Origin: Dermatophagoides farinae
Lineage: Eukaryota; Arthropoda; Arachnida; Sarcoptiformes; Pyroglyphidae
Reading direction: 5' to 3'
DNA length: 25,000 nucleotides
NCBI RefSeq assembly: GCF_024713945.1
Contig: NC_134682.1
Coordinates: forward strand, 5,210,001-5,235,000
Part shown: one piece after another, positions 18,701 to 25,000 of the stretch
Numbering within the stretch: position 1 is the first letter of the stretch
Layout: each line of letters starts with the position of its first letter
Made by a program: the position numbers and the translations under genes
The notes under the pieces: model-generated
Told to the model about the DNA's origin: nothing
The model's database searches: none
What the model saw: the letters and a program-made list of their open reading frames with translations, nothing else

Positions 18701-19233
18701 ACCCGATGATCGCTAAAATTGACCTGATCATTGACACACCAGTTGTTGATCAATACGGATGCAGATGCTGATGCCACGGTCAAATCAGTGTGTGATATCA
18801 GGCGCCTTTTTCCCCGTATGGTATCGAATGTGGGGGTATCACAGTTGTTGATAACACTGAGACCGGATTGCAAGAACGTGGCCAATAGGTCGGCGCCCCT
18901 ATTGCTGGTACCCCGAGAAAACCATATTTGATGGTCGCTATTAAAGTCGCCGGTGATGATGAGATTATGTTGGCCATGATGAGCGGCAATACTGGCAATA
19001 GTTGTCCAGTTACTTGTTGTATCGCCACCCGGTTCAGCATATAACGAAGCCACGATAAAAGACGCCACCTTGCACGTGGTACAGTCGCTGTTCGACAGGT
19101 GCGAGAACATTATTGGTTGTAAGCGTGGATTAAGCACGCATATGCACGCTCGGACCGGCAAAGGACCATCGGGGCCGTTGGACTGGCAATAAATTGGCTG
19201 TAGGCGACGGTTAATATTCGGGAGTCCGCGACG
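15739..19233 (-). CDS. E2 ORF2: endonuclease-reverse transcriptase, 5'-truncated
   Basis: The frame is open from the TTAGG junction at 19233 to the stop, 1164 codons. There is no ATG at the left end, so this is a truncated polyprotein. The first residues RRGLPNINRRLQPIY match NIPNIDKKYRPIY of E1. QSNGPDGPLPVRACICVLNP follows at once, where E1 has over 220 extra residues. Counting from PVRAC (codon 1 at 19161), GDFN is at 71-74 and SDHR at 150-153. RT covers about 380-720 with AFADD at 619-623, and SYRTAS is at 785-790. An RNase H-like region lies at about 865-985, with AD at 900-901 and NNN at 926-928 where A-E and D are expected. TGHGQFG is at 1051-1057, and CCHC has C1071, C1073, H1082 and C1087. 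There are no internal stops. Confidence 0.92.
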   Translation of the reverse strand, partial: RRGLPNINRRLQPIYCQSNGPDGPLPVRACICVLNPRLQPIMFSHLSNSDCTTCKVASFIVASLYAEPGGDTTSNWTTIASIAAHHGQHNLIITGDFNSDHQIWFSRGTSNRGADLLATFLQSGLSVINNCDTPTFDTIRGKRRLISHTDLTVASASASVLINNWCVNDQVNFSDHRVITFNADINGQWSQPPRHTTVRWNTNNADWDGWADSLKYSLDWHHIDETFFDDINDAERLDFAIASLTTIIKTVSDQSFRKYNVYRRRRLPWHDDDELKQLANRQKQLYRRIRRHRRDHIPDHLTSEYHRLRTAYRGRLDTLKEEFLRQQMGDDTNQYEKVCRLLKHQISIPAQTLAGCDDPEVTVKKLLDDLFPDDFIDDDTTRQTEIRLSNENWLDERRGECLDFPDVTTRELFNIVTKIKNDKSPGFDNISPEICKKLLAFFPEMMTAIMNACIRTGHVPYLWKISTVRIIPKPGKTNYGQTSSFRPIGLLPILGKILESIMAGRIRRSLATNCPMSTNQYGFTSGKSTIHALDQLMCRIDHQQRDGNHVIMASIDIKGAFNHAWNPGIIDRLVAKKCPDYIVRIMANYMDDRRVVTTYGGTTLAKTTNRGTVQGSVMGPLLWNLIIDEFLHKDFGANIHVQAFADDIAAVIAHRDLNQLGILASKFMRMATDWCNSVKLHMSAEKSVIMYMSRKLRLPVLPTIMVDNRRIDYVEQTKILGVTIDRKRDFRPHLHLVIEKTTRIYRQILAMVHRNLGMRPHILKMIYRSVVVPTITYAAAIWKHAIVFKYMWNHLRQFVRPWAQLISGSYRTASFISTTAIADIAPLELEIMYEASVSLARIHGNYKFGDDFIDIDIPDCADNMVDLPPNIVANQLFACTYHHFITKIVRMRHSIGGCFAVYNGTYHIVTKYYRFPPYCSNLQADLFVILEAVNFAKEKFSSAAVITIINNNIGAIKHILKNDRKETINLARKIMMAMTNNNMTIHWQKVNPTDQIWHDVRKWARDAATSSLEFKFNLMPMSYVKKVERKRLLANWNKIYIEDKYGSNIKQLHPNVDDVRKFAPFVNKWLTMSLTGHGQFGKYLEKIGRRDDANCQCGLSEQSVHHLKFDCPLMNEPRYRFDMARRNCISPIELIKLEVVFYEQIAIRANELNNGIHQYHTPIT

Positions 19234-19234
19234 G

Positions 19235-19555
19235 TTAGGTTGGTTAGGTTGGTTAGGTTAGGTTAGGTTAGGTTGGTTAGGTTGGTTAGGTTAGGTTAGG
19301 TTAGGTTAGGGTTAGGTAGGTTAGGTTAGGTTAGGTTAGGTTAGGTTGGTTAGGTTGGTTAAGGTTAGGTTTAGGTTAGGTTAGGTTGGTTAGGGTTAGG
19401 TTAGGTTAGGTTAGGTTAGGTTAGGTTGGTTAGGTTAGGTTAGGTTAGGTTAGGTTAGGTTAGGTTAGGTTAGGTTAGGTTAGGTTAGGTTAGGTTAGGT
19501 TAGGTTAGGTTGGTTAGGTTAGGTTAGGTTAGGTTAGGTTAGGTTAGGTTAGGTT

Positions 19556-19558
<3 letters not shown>
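19235..19558 (+). repeat. TTAGG array, 324 bp
   Basis: This is the longest telomere-type array in the window. The right half is almost pure TTAGG. The left half has shortened TTGG units and single-base insertions (AGGGTTAGG, GTTTAGG). It separates the truncated E2 from the 41-nt poly-T of E_b. Confidence 0.97.
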
Positions 19559-19601
<43 letters not shown>

Positions 19602-20637
19602 TTTTTATTTGCAATAAAAACGAGATCGGCAAATGGCCAATCCAGAAAATCAATACAAATATAAAATAAAGCGATAAACGCCGGAAATCAATGAAAATGA
19701 ATAAAAATGAAAAAGAAAAAAACAAAAGTAAAAGGAAAAAAAAAAGCCTAACTAATAAAATAAAAATTTGAACAAAGGCTATTCCAATAAAAAGTGTGTA
19801 AATTATCCTGTGTGTGTGAAAACAAAGAAATCCAACAGAGCGTGTGTGTCCGGTGTGATTCTGTGTATTGTGTAGCTCTGTTGGTGTGAGTGTGTACAAG
19901 TGTGGTGTGTATGGCTGTGTGTGATTGATGTGGTCGAACGTCGGAGACCGAAAGCAATGTTGAAATGAAACTTGATTGATTTCATACGACCGATCCCCAT
20001 AGGCTGTTGCGAATACGAAGACTCTATGGCCAAGAAAAACGTTTATATACTCGATTGGTGGAAAAAATTTTCGATGATGATGATTTTTCGATGGTGATCA
20101 TAGCAAAAATTTGGATGAACTTGACTGCAGAATTGTGATTAATATATTGCCAAAGTACATTGTTGATGGATGAATTTCGATTGTTGCTCAGTATCGATTT
20201 TGTTGTTGTTGATTGGCGATTTTTTCATTTTTGGTTCGTCATACATTCTACCACGTTGTATTTTTAGGATTTTCAAATTGCCGTCCATCTGTGATATTTA
20301 GGATTAACCAATTGAATTATTTAATGATGATGAATTATTTTTCCATTTTAGTCATTGATTGACAAATATCCGTGATTCGTGATTGGAAGCCAAGCCGACT
20401 GAAATAAAGATAAGTAGCCAGAATATATGATGATGATCTTAGAATTGAAATTGTTTTTCTTTTTAACCCGCCCAGATAATTGTTGATAGGTTGGAACCGA
20501 GGATATTTATGGTTGCATTGTCGGTCCAGAGTGATTAGTGTACGTGAACCAGGTTTTTAACCCGCCCGGATGATGGTTGGTCGCCAAGAATATGCCACTG
20601 TGATATTAGGATTTTCAAATTTTTCAAATTTAGTTGA
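19559..20637 (-). mobile_element. E_b: 5'-truncated E1-family copy, 3' UTR only
   Basis: Poly-T 19559-19599 (41 nt) is followed by 1.04 kb nearly identical to 3263-4325 of the E1 3' UTR, including the 3' box (19624-19643) and GT tracts. It differs by an extra stretch near 20352-20390 and a cluster of small deletions at about 20489-20585. It stops at GTTGATTTT, exactly where E1 continues with AGGATTTTC (after 4324), and the poly-T of E3 takes over. Confidence 0.88.
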
Positions 20638-20753
20638 TTTTTTTTTTTTTTTTTAAAAGAAAATATAATTTATTTCAATTCATCTTAATAAAAGATCGGC
20701 AAATGGCCAATCTCGGCATTCAATACATACATGGGATAATAAATGACAAGTAA

Positions 20754-21371
20754 TCAGTAATGGATAAAGAAAAAGAAAGAAAGAATAACATGTAAATAAA
20801 ATAAAAGAATAAAAAGAGAAACATTAATAAAAATTTTGATGACGGACATAATTCTGGTAATAATTACTCGCTCCATATATGAATTGATGGTTGACATACG
20901 AAAATTGATTGACCCTTCATATAACTTTTTCATCATTGATATCGATTGATGTTGGTGGTTACGATATAAATATATCATAACAAAGTATTGTGGTTCAATT
21001 GGTGATAGTGGCCGGCAATCCGAAAAAGATGGTGGGCTGGTTGGCTGATACTGTGATGCAGTGGTACTGAAACTTGGACCCGACTGATATGCTGGTGGAT
21101 GGAAGCCGGCGACTGTTGTTTGCTGTTGTTGTGTGGCAGCCGAATTGCTGGATGTTGGTTGCTGATTTTGCATGATTTGTGGTTGAGCTGATGTTGTCGC
21201 TATTTCTACATGGGACATTGGTTGATCTGCATCGTCGGTTATGATTTCCTCGTTGGAGACACGGCTCATGGCTGGAGATGGAATGCTGGAGCGGTCGTCA
21301 TCAACATCGGTATTGGCGTCGCGATTGGCTTTGATCGTTTTTCGGTTGATGGTTTTTTTGGCGGTACCCAT
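20754..21371 (-). CDS. possible low-complexity ORF in E3 3' UTR
   Basis: From the ATG at 21371 the frame gives about 205 residues and is preceded in frame by TGA. The start MGTAKKTINRKTIKANRDAN is basic. An acidic/Ser part (DVDDDRSSIPSP, NEEIITDD) follows, then a Gln/Ser/Thr/Pro-rich region (QPQIMQNQQPTSSNSAATQQ onward) to about residue 125. The C-terminus is hydrophobic (INVSLFILLFYL) and may merely reflect T-rich UTR. The other elements lack this stretch, so it could be captured sequence, the beginning of another element's ORF1, or chance. The + strand at 21381-21500 also has a frame (MARSTGSLSQLGREEIAADV onward) of coding-like composition. I recognise neither. Confidence 0.25.
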   Translation of the reverse strand: MGTAKKTINRKTIKANRDANTDVDDDRSSIPSPAMSRVSNEEIITDDADQPMSHVEIATTSAQPQIMQNQQPTSSNSAATQQQQTTVAGFHPPAYQSGPSFSTTASQYQPTSPPSFSDCRPLSPIEPQYFVMIYLYRNHQHQSISMMKKLYEGSINFRMSTINSYMERVIITRIMSVIKIFINVSLFILLFYLHVILSFFFFIHY

Positions 21372-22802
21372 CAATACCTGATGGCTCGCAGCACTGGGTC
21401 ACTATCACAACTTGGACGGGAAGAGATTGCCGCAGATGTATTTGAAGCAATGATAATGAATGAAAGATTGGATAATGATGAAACCAACAAGAATAAATAG
21501 GTACGGAAGAATGAATTTGTGTCCAGTGTGTTAAAGTGTTGTGTGGATTATATGTTGCGTGGTGTTGATAATATCTCATCCAGACTATATGATGGTGGTA
21601 TTTGGCAATAATAATGGTGATTGATGGAAAATGTCGTGCATAAAATTGACAGCATAACATTAGGGTCTCGACTCGCAAACGATACTGATTTTTTGTTGCT
21701 TTATATATGATGGCAATTTTTCAACTTTTCAATACTTTGTCCTAGCAGATTAATTTCTTGGTGGTGGTTGATATTGATGTTGTTGCTGTTACTATCAAAG
21801 TTGAGTTCAAATGGTGATTGTGCTCAAATGATTTTTGTTCATCAAAAAGAACATTGACTGAAGATCGGCTATTTTGCTTCGATGATTTGTTGATATGGTC
21901 GATTGTTGCTCACTATGCTTTGTTGACATTATTTTATTCACGATTTTGTTTTAATTTGATTGATTTCTAACCACGGTTTTAGTTGGACAATTCTTGCTTC
22001 TGGGTATTTCAATTATTGTATCTATTAGGAATTATTTTAATTAGTTGATTATTTCATTTATTTTAGATCCTCGATGGAATTTTCTGTGATATTATTCGGT
22101 CGAAACCACGGCTACTTTCTGTGATATATTAGGCAATTTATCAATTTTTTAGGATTATCCAATTTACTGCTTTTAAATTTTTTTTTTTTTTTTCCATTTC
22201 AGCTGATTGATCATCTCAATATCGACGTATATTCAAAAATCGACTTATATTGATGTTGGCGAAAATTTTCGACTTGATTCATTTCTTTATCTGTGATATC
22301 TTAGGTACTTATCCAATTTTAGGTTTAACCAATTCATTAATTTATTTTCACCTTATTAATTTTAGATTTGCTGATTCCTTTTTCATGGTTGATTGGATTA
22401 ACGATAATTAATGGCGAATTCTGGTCTATATTTATAACCGTGATGGCAATGTTGCACCTCTTCATCTATTTACATTATGCAGTTTTTGAACGTTATCTTT
22501 TTGCTTATTTGATGTAAATTATATCCGGTTATCACGATTGTATTATCATTATTCTCACCATATTTAGGTCGAGGCGACATTTTTCATTTGGAAAGCTACC
22601 TGTTGAATGTGGCGAACAGCCAGCATTGGATGGCATCGATATACTTGTCAGTGTATGAACAGACGACAAATTCAATGTTGTTTACTGCTAGAATTGTTTT
22701 CTTTGATCGATACCGCAGGCGTTAGTTCATGTTGTTTGACGCCGATAAGCAGTAATTTCAAGTTCTTCCTATAACATCCTATGGCTACTAGACAACTGTA
22801 TC

Positions 22803-22843
22803 ACAACAGTGGCTGTTTATGGGCGCCACCCTGAAGCTGTTGG
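22803..22843 (-). other. conserved two-stem motif, E3 copy 1
   Basis: The outer stem is CAACAG/CTGTTG and the inner stem GTGGC/GCCAC, with loop TGTTTATGGGC and CCCTGAAG between. It lies about 2.15 kb from the poly(A). The same ATCCTATG stretch precedes it as in E1. Confidence 0.68.
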
Positions 22844-23022
22844 AACACGAGACCACCGTGTAGATTCATGTTTTGTTCTGTGTATGTATGTGTAAACAAT
22901 CTGTATCAGCTGTTGTGTATAATGTTGGTGTATTCACAATAGTATGTTAAAAGCTGTGTTGTTGAAAACAAAGTGTTGGTTCATTTGTTGTGTTGGTGGT
23001 CTCGCTGTTGTGGTAGCCATAG

Positions 23023-23272
23023 TCGATGCACGCCCTCTCCACTGATGAAACCGCCAGCGGCTATTTATGGGAGCCACCCTAAAGCTGGTCGGACTGGTAC
23101 TGTAAAAATGTGTGTATTGTGTGTGTGAACGTCTGTAACAGGTGTTGTTTTCTTTGTGCGTGTGTACAATAAAATTTTTGTGTCTGTAAAGGTGTTTGAT
23201 AAATAAAAACAGTGTGAAGTACCAGAAATGTTGATTCAATAATTTGGTATGTGGAGGTTGGGCGTACATCGA
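23023..23272. repeat. long-range inverted repeat, E3 version
   Basis: TCGATGCACGCCC (23023-23035) pairs with GGGCGTACATCGA (23260-23272) with one mismatch. The arms match those at 5492-5509 and 5625-5642 of E1. The loop is longer here because it holds a second two-stem motif and a GT tract. Confidence 0.65.
23051..23092 (-). other. conserved two-stem motif, E3 copy 2
   Basis: The outer stem is CCGCCAGC/GCTGGTCGG (one bulge) and the inner stem GGCT/AGCC, with loop ATTTATGGG followed by ACCCTAAA. It is a second, diverged copy in the same 3' UTR, followed by its own GT tract (about 23100-23180). Confidence 0.65.
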
Positions 23273-23326
23273 GCCAAACCTCACGAGCTTTGCTCGTGAT
23301 GGTTTGGCGATGGCCCGGAGGTTAGG
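23260..23326 (-). repeat. telomeric hairpin unit, E3 copy
   Basis: The stems are GGGC/GCCC, CATCG/CGATG, CCAAACC/GGTTTGG and CACGAGC/GCTCGTG with a TTT triloop. It lies 68 nt beyond the ORF2 stop, with CCCGGAGG and a single TTAGG (23332-23336) next to it, then CCCAGGCGAGGC as in E1. Confidence 0.8.
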
Positions 23327-23393
23327 TTACTCTCCCAGGCGAGGCAATCTGTTGACACCTGTTGATTCACGAATGACAGGGGGCTGTTACCAT

Positions 23394-25000
23394 TTATGGC
23401 GGTCGAAATTGATGAATCGAATTACGATGAATATCAGCGAAGATGGCAATATTGATATAAAAGACAGCTGTCATTTCAATTTTTGTTACAGGATTCATAA
23501 TTCTTCTTATTGCTGTTTTAAAATCGTTGCGAAGCCTGTTGGTTAATGGACACTCATTTATTAAATGTGGAACGTCTTGTACCGGAAAGCCGCACACGCA
23601 TGCCACCTCATCCGATATTCCAAAACGGGATAAATAGTTTCCAAATTGACCGTGTCCCGTTAGGGTCTGTGTCAAAAATCGGTCTATGACATTTGAAAAC
23701 TGTCTGGCGTCACCAACGTGTTGACAGATCAATTTAATGTTGGTTCCAAATCGATCATTTCTATATCTATCGTCCCAAATCGATAACATTTGTCGATATT
23801 CAATTTTCTTAACAACTTTCATGTGTATGTATTCATAATCGTAGGCTCTGTTGCGGTGTTTACCGGCTTTTTTTGCAATTCGTTTCAGTTTTCTATGCCA
23901 TTGATTTTCTTGGTCCACTTTAATCCACATTATCGTTATGTTGTTGTTCGTTGTTGCGGTGATTAAATTGGCCAATCTTTGCTTTTTTCGATGATCAAAA
24001 CGTTTAAGATGTTGAACTGTGCCAATATTATTCGTTAATATATAAACCGCTTGATGACCCAGATTCGCAAGAGACCATTCCACAGCCATTTTTATTGTAT
24101 ACAAATCGGCCTGTTGTAGTGTGGAATAACCCGGAAATCGATAACTCTTGGTGTGAATCGGATTGTTGTGGTTGAAGACCATGAATGCAGCACCGATCCC
24201 GTGATTCGTAATGATCGATTTGATAAATATCCTCAAAGGAGACATCACAGCCGGTTCTCGAACGATAAAATTCACTTGCATGTCAACAGTTGGTTTGTGT
24301 GCTTCTTCGATATCAACAGGTATATTCATGTCTTGACGATGATACATTCTTGTCACTCTTGATTTGACGATTATGGCCCGATAATTAATCAAAATGTCTA
24401 ATGGAGGAAAGTCAGCTATAGCTGATGTGGCAACCGTTGGAGCAGTGCGATAGGCCTTTGTTGCTTTTTGAGCAATTGGTTTCAGCAGTTGTTTCAGATA
24501 ATTGATTATATGTTGGTATTTCATTGCCCGATGAGTGACAACAGCACCATAGGTGATGACTGGTTCAATAATGCTATGATGAATTAATTGTAATACCCGT
24601 GGGCTTAGGCCATATGAATTTCGGGCAATATTATTGACCATTCGATAGATTTTTACGGCTTTCTCAACAATATAGTATATATGTGGCCGGAAGTCCATAC
24701 GTTGATCGAAAATCACGCCCAGTATCTTTACTTGATCCACCGGTTTTATCACAACACCGTTCATGTTTATCGGCGAGAATATAGGCCTGTTGATTCTCCT
24801 ACTTATATACATTATTTGTGTTTTAGATTCCGAAAAAGTCAATTTTGATTTCATGCCCCAATCGTATGCAGCTTTCAATATGTTGTTTATTTTAACTGGC
24901 ATGTACGTTGCACATTTACTGGAAACCACAATGGCAACGTCGTCGGCATAGGCCTGCATCTTAATACCTTCGCCCAAATTAATTGTCAACAGGTCGTTGA
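23394..25000 (-). CDS. E3 ORF2: reverse transcriptase C-terminal half, partial
   Basis: The frame enters from the right edge (NDLLTINLGEGIK in the RT palm) and ends at TAA (23396-23394). Counting from the TTG codon at 24989, AYADD is at 13-17, AYRTAP at 179-184 and TNHG at 261-264. QQAD is at 292-295, LTNN at 318-321, TGHGQFG at about 444-450, and CCHC has C464, C466, H475 and C480. From YADD to the C-terminus it has exactly the same length as E1 ORF2 and aligns without gaps, so the two are close relatives with many conservative differences. It shares the Asn substitutions of the RNase H-like region. There are no stops or frameshifts. The 5' part lies outside the window. Confidence 0.92.
   Translation of the reverse strand, partial: NDLLTINLGEGIKMQAYADDVAIVVSSKCATYMPVKINNILKAAYDWGMKSKLTFSESKTQIMYISRRINRPIFSPINMNGVVIKPVDQVKILGVIFDQRMDFRPHIYYIVEKAVKIYRMVNNIARNSYGLSPRVLQLIHHSIIEPVITYGAVVTHRAMKYQHIINYLKQLLKPIAQKATKAYRTAPTVATSAIADFPPLDILINYRAIIVKSRVTRMYHRQDMNIPVDIEEAHKPTVDMQVNFIVREPAVMSPLRIFIKSIITNHGIGAAFMVFNHNNPIHTKSYRFPGYSTLQQADLYTIKMAVEWSLANLGHQAVYILTNNIGTVQHLKRFDHRKKQRLANLITATTNNNITIMWIKVDQENQWHRKLKRIAKKAGKHRNRAYDYEYIHMKVVKKIEYRQMLSIWDDRYRNDRFGTNIKLICQHVGDARQFSNVIDRFLTQTLTGHGQFGNYLSRFGISDEVACVCGFPVQDVPHLINECPLTNRLRNDFKTAIRRIMNPVTKIEMTAVFYINIAIFADIHRNSIHQFRPP

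Larger units (their letters stand above)
13056..19233 (-). mobile_element. E2: second-lineage retrotransposon, truncated within the endonuclease
   Basis: Poly-T 13056-13075 and the 3' box AGCGGCAATGGCCA (13099-13112) give the 3' end. A 2.66-kb 3' UTR and an ORF2 open right up to the TTAGG array at 19235 complete it. ORF1 and the first part of the endonuclease are gone. Its ORF2 aligns along its length with that of E1 but differs clearly, and the FADD motif replaces YADD, so it is a separate lineage in the same array. Confidence 0.88.
20655..23393 (-). other. E3 3' UTR
   Basis: From the poly(A) inward it holds the 3' box, an extra stretch of about 650 bp (about 20830-21500) with higher G+C and a possible ORF, and then GT tracts near 21515. 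T-rich sequence with CTGTGATAT words follows (near 22083, 22119, 22291). Next are two copies of the two-stem motif with a GT tract between, an inverted-repeat pair and one hairpin unit. Between 21700 and 22780 I see no gene. Confidence 0.6.
20638..25000 (-). mobile_element. E3: E1-lineage retrotransposon, continues beyond the window
   Basis: Poly-T 20638-20654 (17 nt), sense AATAAA (TTTATT near 20671) and the 3' box GATCGGCAAATGGCCAATCT (20694-20713) give the 3' end. A 2.74-kb 3' UTR leads to an ORF2 that is open to the right edge. Its junction with E_b lacks TTAGG. Confidence 0.88.

Overview
The window looks like an arthropod chromosome-end (subtelomeric to telomeric) region. The main evidence is repeated TTAGG arrays, all reading TTAGG on the + strand. 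Between them sit non-LTR (LINE-type) retrotransposons, all on the - strand with their poly(A) ends (poly-T on the + strand) facing left. TTAGG is the usual arthropod telomere repeat, and APE-endonuclease/RT elements lodged in it recall the SART/TRAS group of the R1 clade. High A+T and TGATGAT-type simple sequence would fit a small-genome arthropod such as a mite, but that is only a guess.

Layout, left to right. 1-2703: unique-looking, A+T-rich host flank with a candidate two-exon membrane-protein gene (546-1082, +), several palindromes, and a GCTACTGTATC satellite (about 1985-2466). From 2706 onward the sequence is telomere-like: a head-to-tail series of seven retrotransposon 3' ends. E_A is 2719-3227 (3' UTR only). 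E1 is 3243-10311 (complete ORF2 plus the tail of ORF1). E4 is 10312-12148 (3' UTR only). E5 is 12251-13045 (3' UTR only). E2 is 13056-19233 (ORF2 truncated inside the endonuclease). E_b is 19559-20637 (3' UTR only, nearly identical to the E1 end). E3 is 20638-25000 (3' half of ORF2, running off the window). They are separated by TTAGG arrays of 102, about 10-15 and 324 bp, or by none.

Each ORF2 combines the same modules. These are APE-type endonuclease (E1, E2), reverse transcriptase with YADD/FADD, an RNase H-like region whose catalytic residues are mostly replaced, and a C-terminal TGHGQFG motif with a CCHC finger. E1 and E3 are one lineage and E2 a second; E_A resembles E2. The 3' UTRs are unusually long (2.5-2.75 kb) and rich in structure: two different stem-loop motifs with compensatory changes between copies, CA/GT tracts, internal tandem repeats, a recurrent ATATCACAG word, and a conserved box close to the poly(A).

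The most unusual observations are four. First, a roughly 225-residue tandem-repeat insertion splits the endonuclease domain of E1 while leaving the reading frame open. Second, a degenerate RNase H-like domain carries the same substitutions in all three elements. Third, the 3' UTR RNA structures show compensatory changes. Fourth, two junctions join one element directly to another with no TTAGG between them. Together these suggest a chromosome end extended alternately by TTAGG addition and by retrotransposon attachment.
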